The position numbers and the translations under genes were made by a program. Shown in pieces: positions 56,058-64,000 of a stretch of 64,000 nt of DNA (the stretch's first letter is position 1; each line of letters opens with the position of its first letter). Under the pieces are notes generated by a model. The model had not been told where the DNA came from and made no database searches. It worked only from the letters and a program-made list of their open reading frames with translations. Source of the stretch: Acetobacter conturbans (GTDB lineage Bacteria > Pseudomonadota > Alphaproteobacteria > Acetobacterales > Acetobacteraceae). The stretch covers positions 97,486 through 161,485 of the forward strand of contig NZ_WOSY01000010.1 of NCBI RefSeq assembly GCF_011516755.1, given 5' to 3'.

Positions 56058-57146
56058 TTGTCTTCCTTGCCCACTACGCCCCGTCATCTGCGACCGTTCG
56101 TGCGGTCGAAACGTCGTTCAACCGCACTGCTCGCGGGAGCTGGTCTGACTGCCGTTCTGTCGTTCGCGGCTCTCGGGTCGCCTGCAGCTTCCGCACGGAC
56201 AGGTAAGCCCCGCTCCACGGCGATCGTGGTCGCCACTCCATCCGGCAAGCTGAACTGCACGCTGAATGAAACCATCTGGCGTCCGTTCACCCAGCTGACA
56301 CACCAGAAAATCCGCACCGTTTCATGGAACGACGCGATTGCGACCTCCCATCAGGATATTCGCGTAAATTCGCAGAACTGGTCACTCGCGCTGGTTGAGG
56401 ATGACGCGGCACAGGCAGGGTGCGCCGCAGGCCTGTTTGTCTCCTCCCCTTCCGCGGACGTCGAGGCGCGCGATCCCAACGCCTGCGGCGTACCGGCGCT
56501 TTCCCTCGATTTTGCCCTTTCCTGGGACAGTTCACGCTTTTCCGGCCGCCCCAACTGGAGAGATTTCTGGGACGTCGCACGCAACCCCGGCAAACGGGGC
56601 CTGCGAGCCGACCCCAGAGGCACTCTGGAAGCCGCCCTGCTGTCCGAAGGTGTGCCGCTCAACGCCATCTACAGCACCCTCTCGACACCAGAAGGCCTCG
56701 ACCGGGCATTCCGGCGACTGAGTCAGTTGCGGCCTTACATTGTGTGGTGGAAATCACCGGAAGAAGCGATGTACATCCTCACCAGCGGTGCTGCCCTGAT
56801 GGGGCTCGCGCCGACGGCCGAAGTGCTGAGGACGAACGCAACGCTGCCAGCCCCACGCTTCAGGATTTTATGGTTTCCCCTCCTGCGCATCAACTATGAC
56901 TGGGTCATTCCGACCGGCGGCACGCGGGATCTGACAACCGCCAGAGCCCTGCAAACCTGGGCCTCAGCCTCGGAACAGCAGAATGCCCTCAATGGCAGAC
57001 TGATCAGTGCGCCTCCGACTTCCGGCCCGGACGCCCTCCCCAATCCCGGAGGCATCCCTCCCGCGCTGCCGTTGAATGCGACCTTCTGGCGCGAGCATTT
57101 TCCCGCCATCGAGGCACGTTTCGACAAGTGGCGTTCAATGCGCTAG
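56058..57146 (+). CDS. Periplasmic solute-binding protein (PotD/spermidine-type)
   Basis: A 362-residue exported protein. The N-terminus is basic (RPFVRSKRRSTALLAGAGLT) followed by a hydrophobic core and an Ala-rich cleavage site near PAASA. The mature part reads like a type II binding protein: WRPFTQLTHQKIRTVSWND, FWDVARNPGKRGLRADPRGT, SQLRPYIVWWKSPEEAMYIL and INYDWVIPTGGTRDLTTARA. The only plausible start is TTG at 56058, with AAGG eight bases upstream. It lies 35 bases after the degenerate ATPase gene. The ligand is unknown; polyamine, thiamine or iron types share this fold. Confidence 0.8.
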   Translation: MSSLPTTPRHLRPFVRSKRRSTALLAGAGLTAVLSFAALGSPAASARTGKPRSTAIVVATPSGKLNCTLNETIWRPFTQLTHQKIRTVSWNDAIATSHQDIRVNSQNWSLALVEDDAAQAGCAAGLFVSSPSADVEARDPNACGVPALSLDFALSWDSSRFSGRPNWRDFWDVARNPGKRGLRADPRGTLEAALLSEGVPLNAIYSTLSTPEGLDRAFRRLSQLRPYIVWWKSPEEAMYILTSGAALMGLAPTAEVLRTNATLPAPRFRILWFPLLRINYDWVIPTGGTRDLTTARALQTWASASEQQNALNGRLISAPPTSGPDALPNPGGIPPALPLNATFWREHFPAIEARFDKWRSMR

Positions 57147-57156
57147 GGGCTAGCCC

Positions 57157-57624
57157 ATGCAATCCGCATCTTTTCCACCCGGTTTCATTGCGACCCATGC
57201 CCTCCTGACCTTTTGCGCCGCAGTCACGATGTCCGCGCTTTCTCTGGGGATGCAGCGCAACCGGATCTGGTATTTCATTCTGGTCGCGCTCTGGATTCCC
57301 GGAACCATCAGCGCGCTATGGCTGCCGTCCCTTCTGCTCTCGCCAACGCTTTTCCCCCGCGAACCAATCCCGACGCTCATTTCGGTCATTCAGGGTTTTT
57401 TCATCAGCCCGACGCTGATTCTCCCCTTGATGGGAGCACTCCTTACTGCCGCTCCGGGACTAAGCCGAACGGCGCAAGCCCTCGGAGCCGATCGGTCGCG
57501 CCGTGTGGCGCTGATCTGGCTACCCCTTCTGCGCCGCCGGATGATGCTTGGCGGCGTGGCGGTCGCACTACTCGCCACTCTCATGGCCTTTGCTCTCGCG
57601 TGGCGACCTGCCGTTTCATTCTGA
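57157..57624 (+). CDS. Reduced ABC permease-like membrane protein
   Basis: A 155-residue protein with four hydrophobic stretches (THALLTFCAAVTMSALSL, IWYFILVALWIPGTISALWL, GFFISPTLILPLMGALLTAA, GGVAVALLATLMAFALAW). Residues 100-125 (GLSRTAQALGADRSRRVALI then WLPLL) mimic the EAA loop of importer permeases, which contacts the ATPase. A normal permease is about 260-300 residues with six helices, so the first half is missing, although the frame is open from its own ATG 10 bases after the binding-protein stop. It probably pairs with the degenerate ATPase. Confidence 0.7.
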   Translation: MQSASFPPGFIATHALLTFCAAVTMSALSLGMQRNRIWYFILVALWIPGTISALWLPSLLLSPTLFPREPIPTLISVIQGFFISPTLILPLMGALLTAAPGLSRTAQALGADRSRRVALIWLPLLRRRMMLGGVAVALLATLMAFALAWRPAVSF

Positions 57625-57695
57625 CAGCTTGCTGACAGGCATATGAAAATGCCGTGACGTGCGCTCATAGGGCCAGACGTCAGGGCTGACTGATT

Positions 57696-57758
57696 CTGCT
57701 GGCGCACAGAGCGCCTCCTGCAGCTTGGCCAGCGGGAAGCGCTCTGTGCGGGCAGCAG
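57696..57758. terminator. Long inverted repeat between convergent genes
   Basis: CTGCT plus CGCACAGAGCGC (57696-57714) is complementary to GCGCTCTGTGCG plus AGCAG (57739-57758), giving a stem of 17 pairs with a small bulge. It is between the convergent permease-like and TonB-receptor genes and may stop both transcripts. Confidence 0.55.
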
Positions 57759-57767
57759 GAAGGTTTC

Positions 57768-60101
57768 TCAAAAAGAGGTGGAAACCGTTCCCGTCATATT
57801 GAAACGCGGCTCGACCATGAATGAATTTCCGTACCCGGTATAAGCGGCCTGACTGCCACTCCAGACCAGCTGAGAATTCGCGTCGTGCCGACTATAGACA
57901 ACGCCCATCGCGCCCGTCCGCACGATCGACCCGGTGAGGTTGGCAAAATTCAGTCGCACTGTCGGCGATTTTGCAAAGAAAAAGGGCTTGAAGTGATAGC
58001 CGAATGACAGGGTATCGGTCACATAGCCCGGCATACGCTGGTCGCCCGCCACGCTCACCGACTGCGGACCGGTATAGTGAACCGTCGCATTCGAAAAGAA
58101 GCCTCGATAAGTATAGCTTAAACCGAAATTAGCCGTCACTCTTGGTGCCATGACAGCCTGCGAGCCCTTGGAGTGCAGCAGCGTGTTGCTATACGGATCC
58201 ATCACGTTGCTGTCCTGCGTTGCATGGAGATACTCCACAGACGCGTAAGGACTGAACCCATGAATCGGTCGGCCTGAAATGGAGAAATCAAAACCACGCA
58301 TGGTCTGGTTTCCAATCGAGATGGGCAGGAAACTGTTCATCCCGATATACTGGTTCACGATCCGGTTCGTGACATTGTAATTGAACAGGGACAGGTCGGC
58401 CATGATGTAATCATCGTGGTACCTATATCCGAGTTCTTCCTTGATGGAATACTGGTTCTTCAGGAAGTTCGAACTCGTTGGCAACCAGCCCATATCCACA
58501 GCGCTTGGCTGACGGTAATCACCAGAGGCATTGATGTAAATCTGGCTGTGTTTGTCGATGTCATAGCCGATGGAAAGCTGCGGCAGCGGTTCCGTCGTAT
58601 TTTTGCTGTAGCGATTATACGGATCGGATGTCCAGCTGTTGGACATGACAAACTTGAAACCGGCGTGAATGACCAGCCGATCCTGCAAATATTTCGCGGT
58701 GTCCTGTACAAATATACTGTGGATTTCATAACCCGCGTTCTGCTCGTAAGGATGTGTCGTCTTGTAATAAACCCACGGGCTGGCTGGTGTACCATCCGCA
58801 CGGGTCGAACCACTCGGATATGACTGATCCGTGTAGTTGTTTTCATACCAGTAGCCGACAGAGAAGACGTTATGCCGATCGATCTCGTAATTGAGTTTCG
58901 CAACGGCCCCCACGCGCTTGGTATCATTCTGCAGGAAGAAATTCGTCTGACTCTGACCAGCCGCGTTATAGCCACCAGGAGCGGCATCCCAGCCCTGACC
59001 GAAGTTGAAGTAGGGCTGGATATCCAGGCTCAGTCGCGCAGGCAGAACGATATGAACCGGTGCCGTCAGGAAAATCTGATTCCAGTGATCGTTATTGTTC
59101 TTCCAGTAATTGGCACTCGACGCATTACTGTTGCGCCCATATCCCACACCCGTGTGCTTGTAGCTGTAAAATTCCTGCTCGGTCGGATAATTGTCGATCG
59201 TGAAATCCGCATTGTTCCATGAAAGAAACAGTTTGGCGTTCGAGCCGTTATCCCAGTCCTTCTGAAGTCCAAAATCAATGTGACGCCGCCCGTTAATTCC
59301 GGAACCCATCCAGCTTCTCGCGTGCGTGTTTGAAAAGGATACGTAGCTACGGATGCCGCTGTTTCCAATTTCTCCGGATTCCAAACGGACAAATTCGCGG
59401 GACAGATTGTTTGTTCCATAAGAGAAATCCATCAGACCGCCGAACTTATGGGCGGCGGCATGACTCTTTTCTTCCAAGACGCCACCCGCGGCGGACATCA
59501 CAGGCAGATCCGTTCCTGAACTACCGGGGGTGAGGCTAACCGAATCCAGATTTTCCGAATCGATATTCTCAGCCAGATATTTCGCGGCCGCTGCGGGCGC
59601 ATTATCAATCAGCAGCCCCATGTCGAGATCGGTCAGACCGCGTGTCTGGATCATTCCACCCTGCATGCCTGCGGAATCGGGGCGTGACACACTGACACTC
59701 GGCAGGTTCTGGATAAGATCAAGCGCCGTACTGGTCGGAGAGCGCATTTCGATGAACTGCTTTGTCACCGTCTGCACGGCATGAGGGGCAGTTTCCAGCC
59801 GGATCATGCCACCCCCACCATTTCTTCTGTTCGGCGAGGCCTTTACCATGACGGTTTCTGTCTTGGCCGAAACGACATGATCGGCCGGGCGATGGGGCTG
59901 CACGGTCGGCCGCCCTGCTGAAGCCGGGCGAGAAGATGTCTGCGCGTTCCGCTGTGCCGCAGCGGCGTGATGACGAGACGTTGCCGCCGCCCATGCAGCG
60001 TCACTGGTGACGACCGAACCGGAGCACACCACTGCGGCTGAACTGGCGAGGACAGCGCGTCTCACCGATCGGCGACCTGCCATTTTGAACGGAACAAGCA
60101 T
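57768..60101 (-). CDS. TonB-dependent outer-membrane receptor
   Basis: A 777-residue receptor. The ATG at 60101 is chosen because AGGGGGA lies four to five bases before it and a signal sequence follows (MAGRRSVRRAVLASSAAVVC, cleavage near AWA). The frame opens upstream to 60380, giving 93 extra residues that do not look conserved. The plug (about 90-235) contains QTVTKQFIEMRSPTSTALDL and IQTRGLTDLDMGLLIDNAPA. The barrel ends MTGTVSTSF with the terminal Phe. It differs from the receptor at 3072, so it is not a recent copy. The ligand is unknown; an unusual ABC-like operon is convergent. Confidence 0.88.
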   Translation of the reverse strand: MLVPFKMAGRRSVRRAVLASSAAVVCSGSVVTSDAAWAAATSRHHAAAAQRNAQTSSRPASAGRPTVQPHRPADHVVSAKTETVMVKASPNRRNGGGGMIRLETAPHAVQTVTKQFIEMRSPTSTALDLIQNLPSVSVSRPDSAGMQGGMIQTRGLTDLDMGLLIDNAPAAAAKYLAENIDSENLDSVSLTPGSSGTDLPVMSAAGGVLEEKSHAAAHKFGGLMDFSYGTNNLSREFVRLESGEIGNSGIRSYVSFSNTHARSWMGSGINGRRHIDFGLQKDWDNGSNAKLFLSWNNADFTIDNYPTEQEFYSYKHTGVGYGRNSNASSANYWKNNNDHWNQIFLTAPVHIVLPARLSLDIQPYFNFGQGWDAAPGGYNAAGQSQTNFFLQNDTKRVGAVAKLNYEIDRHNVFSVGYWYENNYTDQSYPSGSTRADGTPASPWVYYKTTHPYEQNAGYEIHSIFVQDTAKYLQDRLVIHAGFKFVMSNSWTSDPYNRYSKNTTEPLPQLSIGYDIDKHSQIYINASGDYRQPSAVDMGWLPTSSNFLKNQYSIKEELGYRYHDDYIMADLSLFNYNVTNRIVNQYIGMNSFLPISIGNQTMRGFDFSISGRPIHGFSPYASVEYLHATQDSNVMDPYSNTLLHSKGSQAVMAPRVTANFGLSYTYRGFFSNATVHYTGPQSVSVAGDQRMPGYVTDTLSFGYHFKPFFFAKSPTVRLNFANLTGSIVRTGAMGVVYSRHDANSQLVWSGSQAAYTGYGNSFMVEPRFNMTGTVSTSF

Positions 60102-61036
60102 ACTTCCCCCCTTTAATACACGCACAGCAATGCGAATACCTGCGTCAACCACCAGCAGACTGTCTTTTGGACGAACAACCGATTGCCGCAGTCCTTCTCT
60201 ATTCCACGCAGGAATACCGCACTGAAGGAAAGCATCTGGCGGAAAAATCCGTTCACGCTCCGGGCCATCGGACATATGAATACCCTCGTCCACAGGACCG
60301 TGGGTGTTGGAGAACAGCGTTCTCCACGGAAACACCAGAGGCCGCAGTGGGCTGACTTTCCCGATCTTCGGACGTTTCACGTCAGCCTCGCGTCAGATAT
60401 TTGGACGACCCGGTTGCCACGCCAGCACCCGTTCACACGCTCCAATGGCCTGCGCCCGTGAGAAAAGGATGCACCATGAAAAGTCGTGAACGTGACGCAG
60501 CAAAGGTCAGGGAGGGAGGACAGGGGCATCAGATACAGCCTGCCATGCGCATGGAATAACAGCCTATGGATGGCGGAAATATCACGGGAAACCTCATGTC
60601 GCGAAAATAACGTTTTCTCTGGCACAGCAAAGGACAGAATAAGACAGTGGAGTATCCGACACGTTGCCGTCCATATCCAAGTTCAGTATAAACCGTTGCC
60701 TTTTTGAGAACGAAACGAACCGCCTTTGCAACAGTCCGGTTTGGGAAGAGGCAACGCCGCGTCATAGCCATGACATACCCAGAAGGGAATACCCTCTGGA
60801 GCTGCGATCAGCAGCATAAAAAAGGCCAGCGGCGGACTGAATCCAACGGGTAATTGAGACATAACGGCTTCCAGAAGTGCCCTGCGGAAAATGAGTTCAT
60901 CCGGGCAGGAGGGCTGCCCCTCCCGCAATCTCCGCCTCCATAAGGGATCCTGCTTCAAGTTCCCTCTTCCGCACCCGACCTGCCGATACGCCCGAACACA
61001 TCTTTCCCCCGCGACGCCTTAAGACTATCTTTCAGC
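60102..61036. other. 935-base intergenic region with no supported gene
   Basis: Holds the promoter of the TonB receptor (left) and of the YcgN-family gene (right). Open frames exist on both strands. The best is 60683-60958 (-), 91 codons with GAGGGA before its ATG, but its translation resembles no family. A 27-codon frame at 60476 (+) has AAAGGA before its ATG. Neither is convincing. Confidence 0.45.
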
Positions 61037-61504
61037 ATGACCACCAAGAAACCCTTCTGGGAAACCAAGACCCTCGCGCAGATGTCTACCGAGGAATGGG
61101 AATCCCTGTGTGACGGCTGCGGCCGGTGCTGCCTGCATAAGTTGCGGGACGAAGATGACGAGACGCTGCACTATACCAATGTAGCGTGCCGTCTGCTCGA
61201 TACACATGACTGCCGCTGTAGCGATTACCCCAATCGTCATCGCAAGGTGCAGGACTGCATCACCCTGACGCCGTCCATGCTGGAAACGATAGACTGGCTC
61301 CCACCGACCTGCGCCTACAAACGTCTGTCGGAGGGGCTTCCGCTGCCCACATGGCATCCGCTCATCACCGGGACGGCCGACAGCGTCGTTGAGGCCGGGG
61401 TGTCCGCAGCAGGTCGATGCGTCAGCGAGCGTAAGGCCGGTATTCTGGAAGACTATATCGTCGCCTGGCCGGCGCTTGATCCAACTGCAGAATCCGATCC
61501 ATGA
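61037..61504 (+). CDS. YcgN-family cysteine-cluster protein (UPF0260)
   Basis: A 155-residue cytoplasmic protein. The cysteine set reads LCDGCGRCCLHKL, then VACRLLDTHDCRCSDYP, then VQDCITLTP, and a later TCAYKRL. This is the conserved Zn/Fe-S-type cluster of the YcgN/YkgJ family. The ATG is supported by the family start (KPFWETKTLAQMSTEEWESL). The stop overlaps the start of the metallopeptidase gene (ATGA). The function is not established. Confidence 0.93.
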   Translation: MTTKKPFWETKTLAQMSTEEWESLCDGCGRCCLHKLRDEDDETLHYTNVACRLLDTHDCRCSDYPNRHRKVQDCITLTPSMLETIDWLPPTCAYKRLSEGLPLPTWHPLITGTADSVVEAGVSAAGRCVSERKAGILEDYIVAWPALDPTAESDP

Positions 61505-62232
61505 CAGAGCGGGGACAAAGGTCCGCCGATTTGCTGAGCGGTCTTCCAACCAGCATCCAGCTTTCCGATGGCCCCTTTCCCGTCACATGGCGTCGCTCTG
61601 CCCGTGCCCGCCGTCTCTCTCTCCGGCTGGCGCGTTCCGGTGATCATGTCATCGTCACGCTCCCGCCCGGCTTGCCTGCCCAGTCAGGCTTCGCTCTTCT
61701 CGCCGCCCATCGCGACTGGATTGCCCGGCAACTTCAACGCCGCCCCGTCCAACTGAATTTCGCGGCAGGGAGCACCATCCCGATCAATGGCGTTCCGCAC
61801 ACCATTTATCATACCCCTGACGGGCATGGTGGCGCGTGGATCGATGGCACGCTCCTGTATGTCAGTGGAGACATCGACTTCCTCCCTCGTCGCGTTCAGG
61901 ATTTTCTTCAGCGGATGGCCAGCAGGCAATTCGGTCAGCGGGTGCCGACTCTTTCGGAAACAACCCGACTGCTGCCGACGAGTGTTGTCATACGAAACAC
62001 TCTTTCCCGTTGGGGAAGCTGCACGACGGCCGGTCGGATCATGCTGACATGGCGGCTCATCATGGCGCCTCCGTTTGTGCAGGATTACGTCATTTTCCAC
62101 GAACTTGCGCACCTGAAGCACCACAATCACAGCGCCGCCTTCTGGCAACTGGTGGACCATATCTGCCCTCGCCGCGCAGAAGCAGAAACATGGCTCAAAA
62201 CGCATGGACCAGCCCTCATGCGTGCCGCATAA
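61501..62232 (+). CDS. YgjP-type zinc metallopeptidase (DUF45/WLM-like)
   Basis: A 243-residue M48-like peptidase of the UtpA/YgjP family. The zinc motif is VIFHELAHLKHHNHSAAFW (HExxH followed by a third His). Upstream blocks are RRSARARRLSLRLARSGDHV and RWGSCTTAGRIMLTWRLIMA. No signal peptide or membrane segment is seen, so it is cytoplasmic. It overlaps the YcgN gene by four bases. The substrate is unknown. Confidence 0.92.
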   Translation: MTERGQRSADLLSGLPTSIQLSDGPFPVTWRRSARARRLSLRLARSGDHVIVTLPPGLPAQSGFALLAAHRDWIARQLQRRPVQLNFAAGSTIPINGVPHTIYHTPDGHGGAWIDGTLLYVSGDIDFLPRRVQDFLQRMASRQFGQRVPTLSETTRLLPTSVVIRNTLSRWGSCTTAGRIMLTWRLIMAPPFVQDYVIFHELAHLKHHNHSAAFWQLVDHICPRRAEAETWLKTHGPALMRAA

Positions 62233-62299
62233 GCTCACAAGTAAGGCGGTTCAGCCTCTTACCCGGGGCATGGTGACATGCTAAGAGCGCCTCCACCAC

Positions 62300-62384
62300 G
62301 CGAGCTTGGCGGAATGGTAGACGCACGAGACTTAAAATCTCGAGTCCGTTATAGGGCGTGCGGGTTCGAGTCCCGCAGCTCGCA
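62300..62384 (+). tRNA. tRNA-Leu (anticodon TAA)
   Basis: An 85-base class II tRNA. The acceptor stem GCGAGCT / AGCTCGC is perfect, the discriminator base is A. The anticodon arm is CGAGA-CTTAAAA-TCTCG (anticodon TAA), and the T arm is GCGGG-TTCGAGT-CCCGC. A long variable arm is present, as expected for leucine. The 3' CCA is not encoded. Confidence 0.97.
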
Positions 62385-62566
62385 TGTTTTTAATAGTGAA
62401 AAGCAGAGTCGCTTTGAAAAAGCTCTCCGTGTTCTGCTGGTCGCTATTCTTTTCTTGAAAACTGAGTCTGGTTGCACCTCATGAAGGGACAGTCTCATTT
62501 CAATAAAAAAGAACCTTAAAGCAGATAAACCGTCACAACATTCCAGTAAACACACGATAGAAACGC

Positions 62567-62595
62567 AAAAAGGGCGGATACTAGCCGCCCTTTTT
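62567..62595. terminator. Bidirectional terminator after the repeat-protein gene
   Basis: A perfect 11-bp stem AAAAAGGGCGG / CCGCCCTTTTT with a 7-base loop, 25 bases after the stop of the gene at 62620 (minus strand). U-runs form in both directions. Confidence 0.85.
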
Positions 62596-62619
62596 ACTAA
62601 GCCTCTCTCAAAATAGCAA

Positions 62620-64000
62620 TCAGACAAGATTGAGAGTGATATTACTGCTACTTGCGTCTCCAACGAATGTCACAGTGTGGCCATCCGTCAGATTGACGAC
62701 CATGCTGCCATTCACAATGCCTTCTGACGCCACGCCCGTGACCGAGAAATATGCGTTACTGTTCACAGCGCCGCCGGATACAGTCACATCGCCGGTATTG
62801 CCACTATTAATAGCGACATGGTCAGTTCCATTTGTAATATCCAGCGTAAGGGCTCCCGCACCGGCCGTGGACAGATCCAGCCCACCAGCTCCGGCAGTAA
62901 CGGTCATGTCTCCGCCACCTGTCGTGACGTCCAGCTGTTTTGCCCCCCCCACCACAGTACCGGATGCGGTCGAGGATGCGAGTTGCATGATGGACAGGAT
63001 GGCGTTCCCTGAACCTGTATCCGTGACCGAGAACGTTCCCGTGCCCGTAGCATAGAAAGCGGCGTCACCCGTGCCTGCATCCGTGAAGCTCGTGTCGCCA
63101 CCCGACATCGAAACAGCCACAGTGCCCTGATCCTGCGCCGTAACGGTGTTCGTCCCGCTGGAAAGCGCCACATTGCCGTTCGAAAGCGTGATGTCGCCCG
63201 AACCCGCCTCGCTGCCGAAAACACTCAGAGAGGATGAGCCGGTCTGGGTGACGGTGCCGGTCGTCCCCGCTTCGTTCCAGAGATCAACTTCCTCGGTATC
63301 GCTGGATGAACCGCCCGTAATGCTGACAGACCCGTTCAGACCAGCGCCGTTGCCCAGAATAACCTGATTGGCACCACCAGCATTGATCGTGACGTCACTG
63401 TTGCCGAGCCAGACCTGATTGCTGCCACCAGAAACGCCGGTGATCGTCCAGTCAGTCGTATCATCGCTGCTGTTGGAAACAAGAATACCCGTTCCGCCAG
63501 TATAGGATACGGCGCTCGCGCCCCCGAACACGACGACAGCCGCTGTGCTTCCGGTCGTATCGATCGTCTGCGTGTTCCCGCTTGTATCGATCGTCGCCAT
63601 GTTGGCGCCCTGAGCCGTCAGATCCAGGGTCGAATTCGCCCCGCTCTGCCCCATCAGGAACGTCAGGGCAGCATTTCCTGCCTGCATGGCAGAAACAACA
63701 CCGCTGCCAGTCGTTACGCTGCCTGTGCCTGCGGCCGCGCTAATCGTTGCCTGACGTGTACCTGTTGCAGCGTTCCATGACAGAGAAGAACTGGCGGATG
63801 AGAGAACACCGATCGTCAGCGTGCCTGTCGAAGCCCCTGTATCCGTGACCGAGAACGTTCCGGTGCCCGTGGCATAGAAAGCCGCGTCGCCCGTGCCTGC
63901 ATCCGTGAAGCTCGTGTCGCCACCCGACATCGAAACAGCCACAGTGCCCTGATCCTGCGCCGTAACGGTGTTCGTCCCGCTGGAAAGCGCCACATTGCCG
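62620..64000 (-). CDS. Large repetitive beta-strand-rich surface protein, C-terminal part (runs off right edge)
   Basis: At least 460 codons; the 5' part lies beyond the right edge. Composition is dominated by Gly, Ser, Thr, Ala, Val and Asp, without Cys and with almost no Lys or Arg. Short strand-turn units recur (VTINAGGANQVILGNGAG, TFSVTDTGSGNAILSIMQL). A stretch of about 55 residues around TVTAQDQGTVAVSMSGGDTS occurs twice, 274 residues apart. This resembles large adhesins or type I-secreted proteins. No RTX nonapeptides, autotransporter barrel or LPXTG is seen at the C-terminus, which ends SNITLNLV, so the secretion route is open. A terminator follows. Confidence 0.75.
   Translation of the reverse strand, partial: GNVALSSGTNTVTAQDQGTVAVSMSGGDTSFTDAGTGDAAFYATGTGTFSVTDTGASTGTLTIGVLSSASSSLSWNAATGTRQATISAAAGTGSVTTGSGVVSAMQAGNAALTFLMGQSGANSTLDLTAQGANMATIDTSGNTQTIDTTGSTAAVVVFGGASAVSYTGGTGILVSNSSDDTTDWTITGVSGGSNQVWLGNSDVTINAGGANQVILGNGAGLNGSVSITGGSSSDTEEVDLWNEAGTTGTVTQTGSSSLSVFGSEAGSGDITLSNGNVALSSGTNTVTAQDQGTVAVSMSGGDTSFTDAGTGDAAFYATGTGTFSVTDTGSGNAILSIMQLASSTASGTVVGGAKQLDVTTGGGDMTVTAGAGGLDLSTAGAGALTLDITNGTDHVAINSGNTGDVTVSGGAVNSNAYFSVTGVASEGIVNGSMVVNLTDGHTVTFVGDASSSNITLNLV
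62999..63178. repeat. Long direct repeat, copy 1 (pairs with 63836-64000)
   Basis: From about 63014 to 63178 the sequence matches 63836-64000 almost base for base, with an offset of exactly 822 bases (274 codons). Only a few substitutions are seen. It encodes the repeated block containing SMSGGDTSFTDAGTGDAAFY. The outer limits beyond the window are unknown. Confidence 0.85.
63836..64000. repeat. Long direct repeat, copy 2 (truncated by window edge)
   Basis: The second copy of the 822-base-offset repeat inside the surface-protein gene; it continues past the right edge. Confidence 0.85.

Noticed and set aside
60476..60559. 27-codon frame with AAAGGA before its ATG upstream of the YcgN-family gene
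   Set aside because: Too short to support; no attenuator-like structure or amino-acid run was found.
60683..60958. 91-codon frame on the minus strand with GAGGGA before its ATG
   Set aside because: The translation resembles no family and has an odd Pro/Lys/Cys-rich end; kept only as a remark in the intergenic entry.

Overview
The window looks like chromosomal DNA from an acetic acid bacterium (Alphaproteobacteria, Acetobacteraceae). This rests on a complete squalene-to-hopene cluster (hpnA, B, C, D, E, shc, hpnG, hpnL), an NDUFA12-type complex I protein next to MlaD and DUF2155 proteins, a TonB-receptor-rich content, an AaeAB-type efflux set and overall high G+C. No species is assigned. There are no rRNA genes, insertion sequences or CRISPR arrays; one tRNA-Leu(TAA) is present.

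Layout. 1-5.7 kb: start of an aspartate aminotransferase (-), aspartate ammonia-lyase (+), a LysR regulator (-) and a TonB-dependent receptor (+) followed by three back-to-back hairpins. 6.4-10.7 kb: FAH-family hydrolase, ClpB with a clear sigma-32 type promoter, a DUF1328 membrane peptide and DsbB. 10.8-15.1 kb (-): otsB-otsA trehalose synthesis, then NDUFA12, MlaD, a 73-residue unknown and a DUF2155 protein. 15.3-16.9 kb: a 535-residue protein that reads like a class II ribonucleotide reductase with its catalytic part removed. 17.2-19.7 kb: a large two-domain glycosyltransferase. 19.9-30 kb: the hopanoid cluster, split by a frameshifted Nudix gene on the opposite strand, then hpnL and prephenate dehydrogenase. 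30.9-33.1 kb: a GT87-type membrane protein and a 2OG-Fe(II) oxygenase.

33.1-38.9 kb (-): one operon marR-aaeB-aaeX-aaeA-nodT plus a small membrane protein, an aromatic-acid/drug efflux system. 39.1-41.3 kb: cupin, GNAT (DUF482) and RidA genes. 41.6-44.9 kb: a NemR-like redox-sensing TetR regulator, a YqhD-like aldehyde reductase and an aldehyde dehydrogenase, linked by three copies of the palindrome GACCGGTC followed by TAAT: a self-contained aldehyde/electrophile response module. 45-49.8 kb (-): his genes hisB-DUF2628-hisH-(GNAT-hisA fusion)-hisF-hisE followed by a HIT protein, with overlapping stop/start codons.

49.9-54.8 kb (-): a membrane GGDEF-EAL protein, a Sel1-repeat protein, a holin-like membrane protein and a DUF883 protein. 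54.9-57.6 kb (+): a three-gene ABC-importer-like operon in which the ATPase has lost every catalytic motif and the permease is reduced to about 155 residues. 57.8-60.1 kb (-): second TonB-dependent receptor. 61-62.2 kb: YcgN-family cysteine-cluster protein and a YgjP-type metallopeptidase. 62.3 kb: tRNA-Leu. 62.6-64 kb (-): C-terminal part of a large, internally repeated beta-strand-rich protein running off the right edge.

The observations most worth following are the catalysis-free NrdJ-like protein, the apparently dead but intact ABC system, the GNAT-HisA fusion and the NemR-type switch with its operators.
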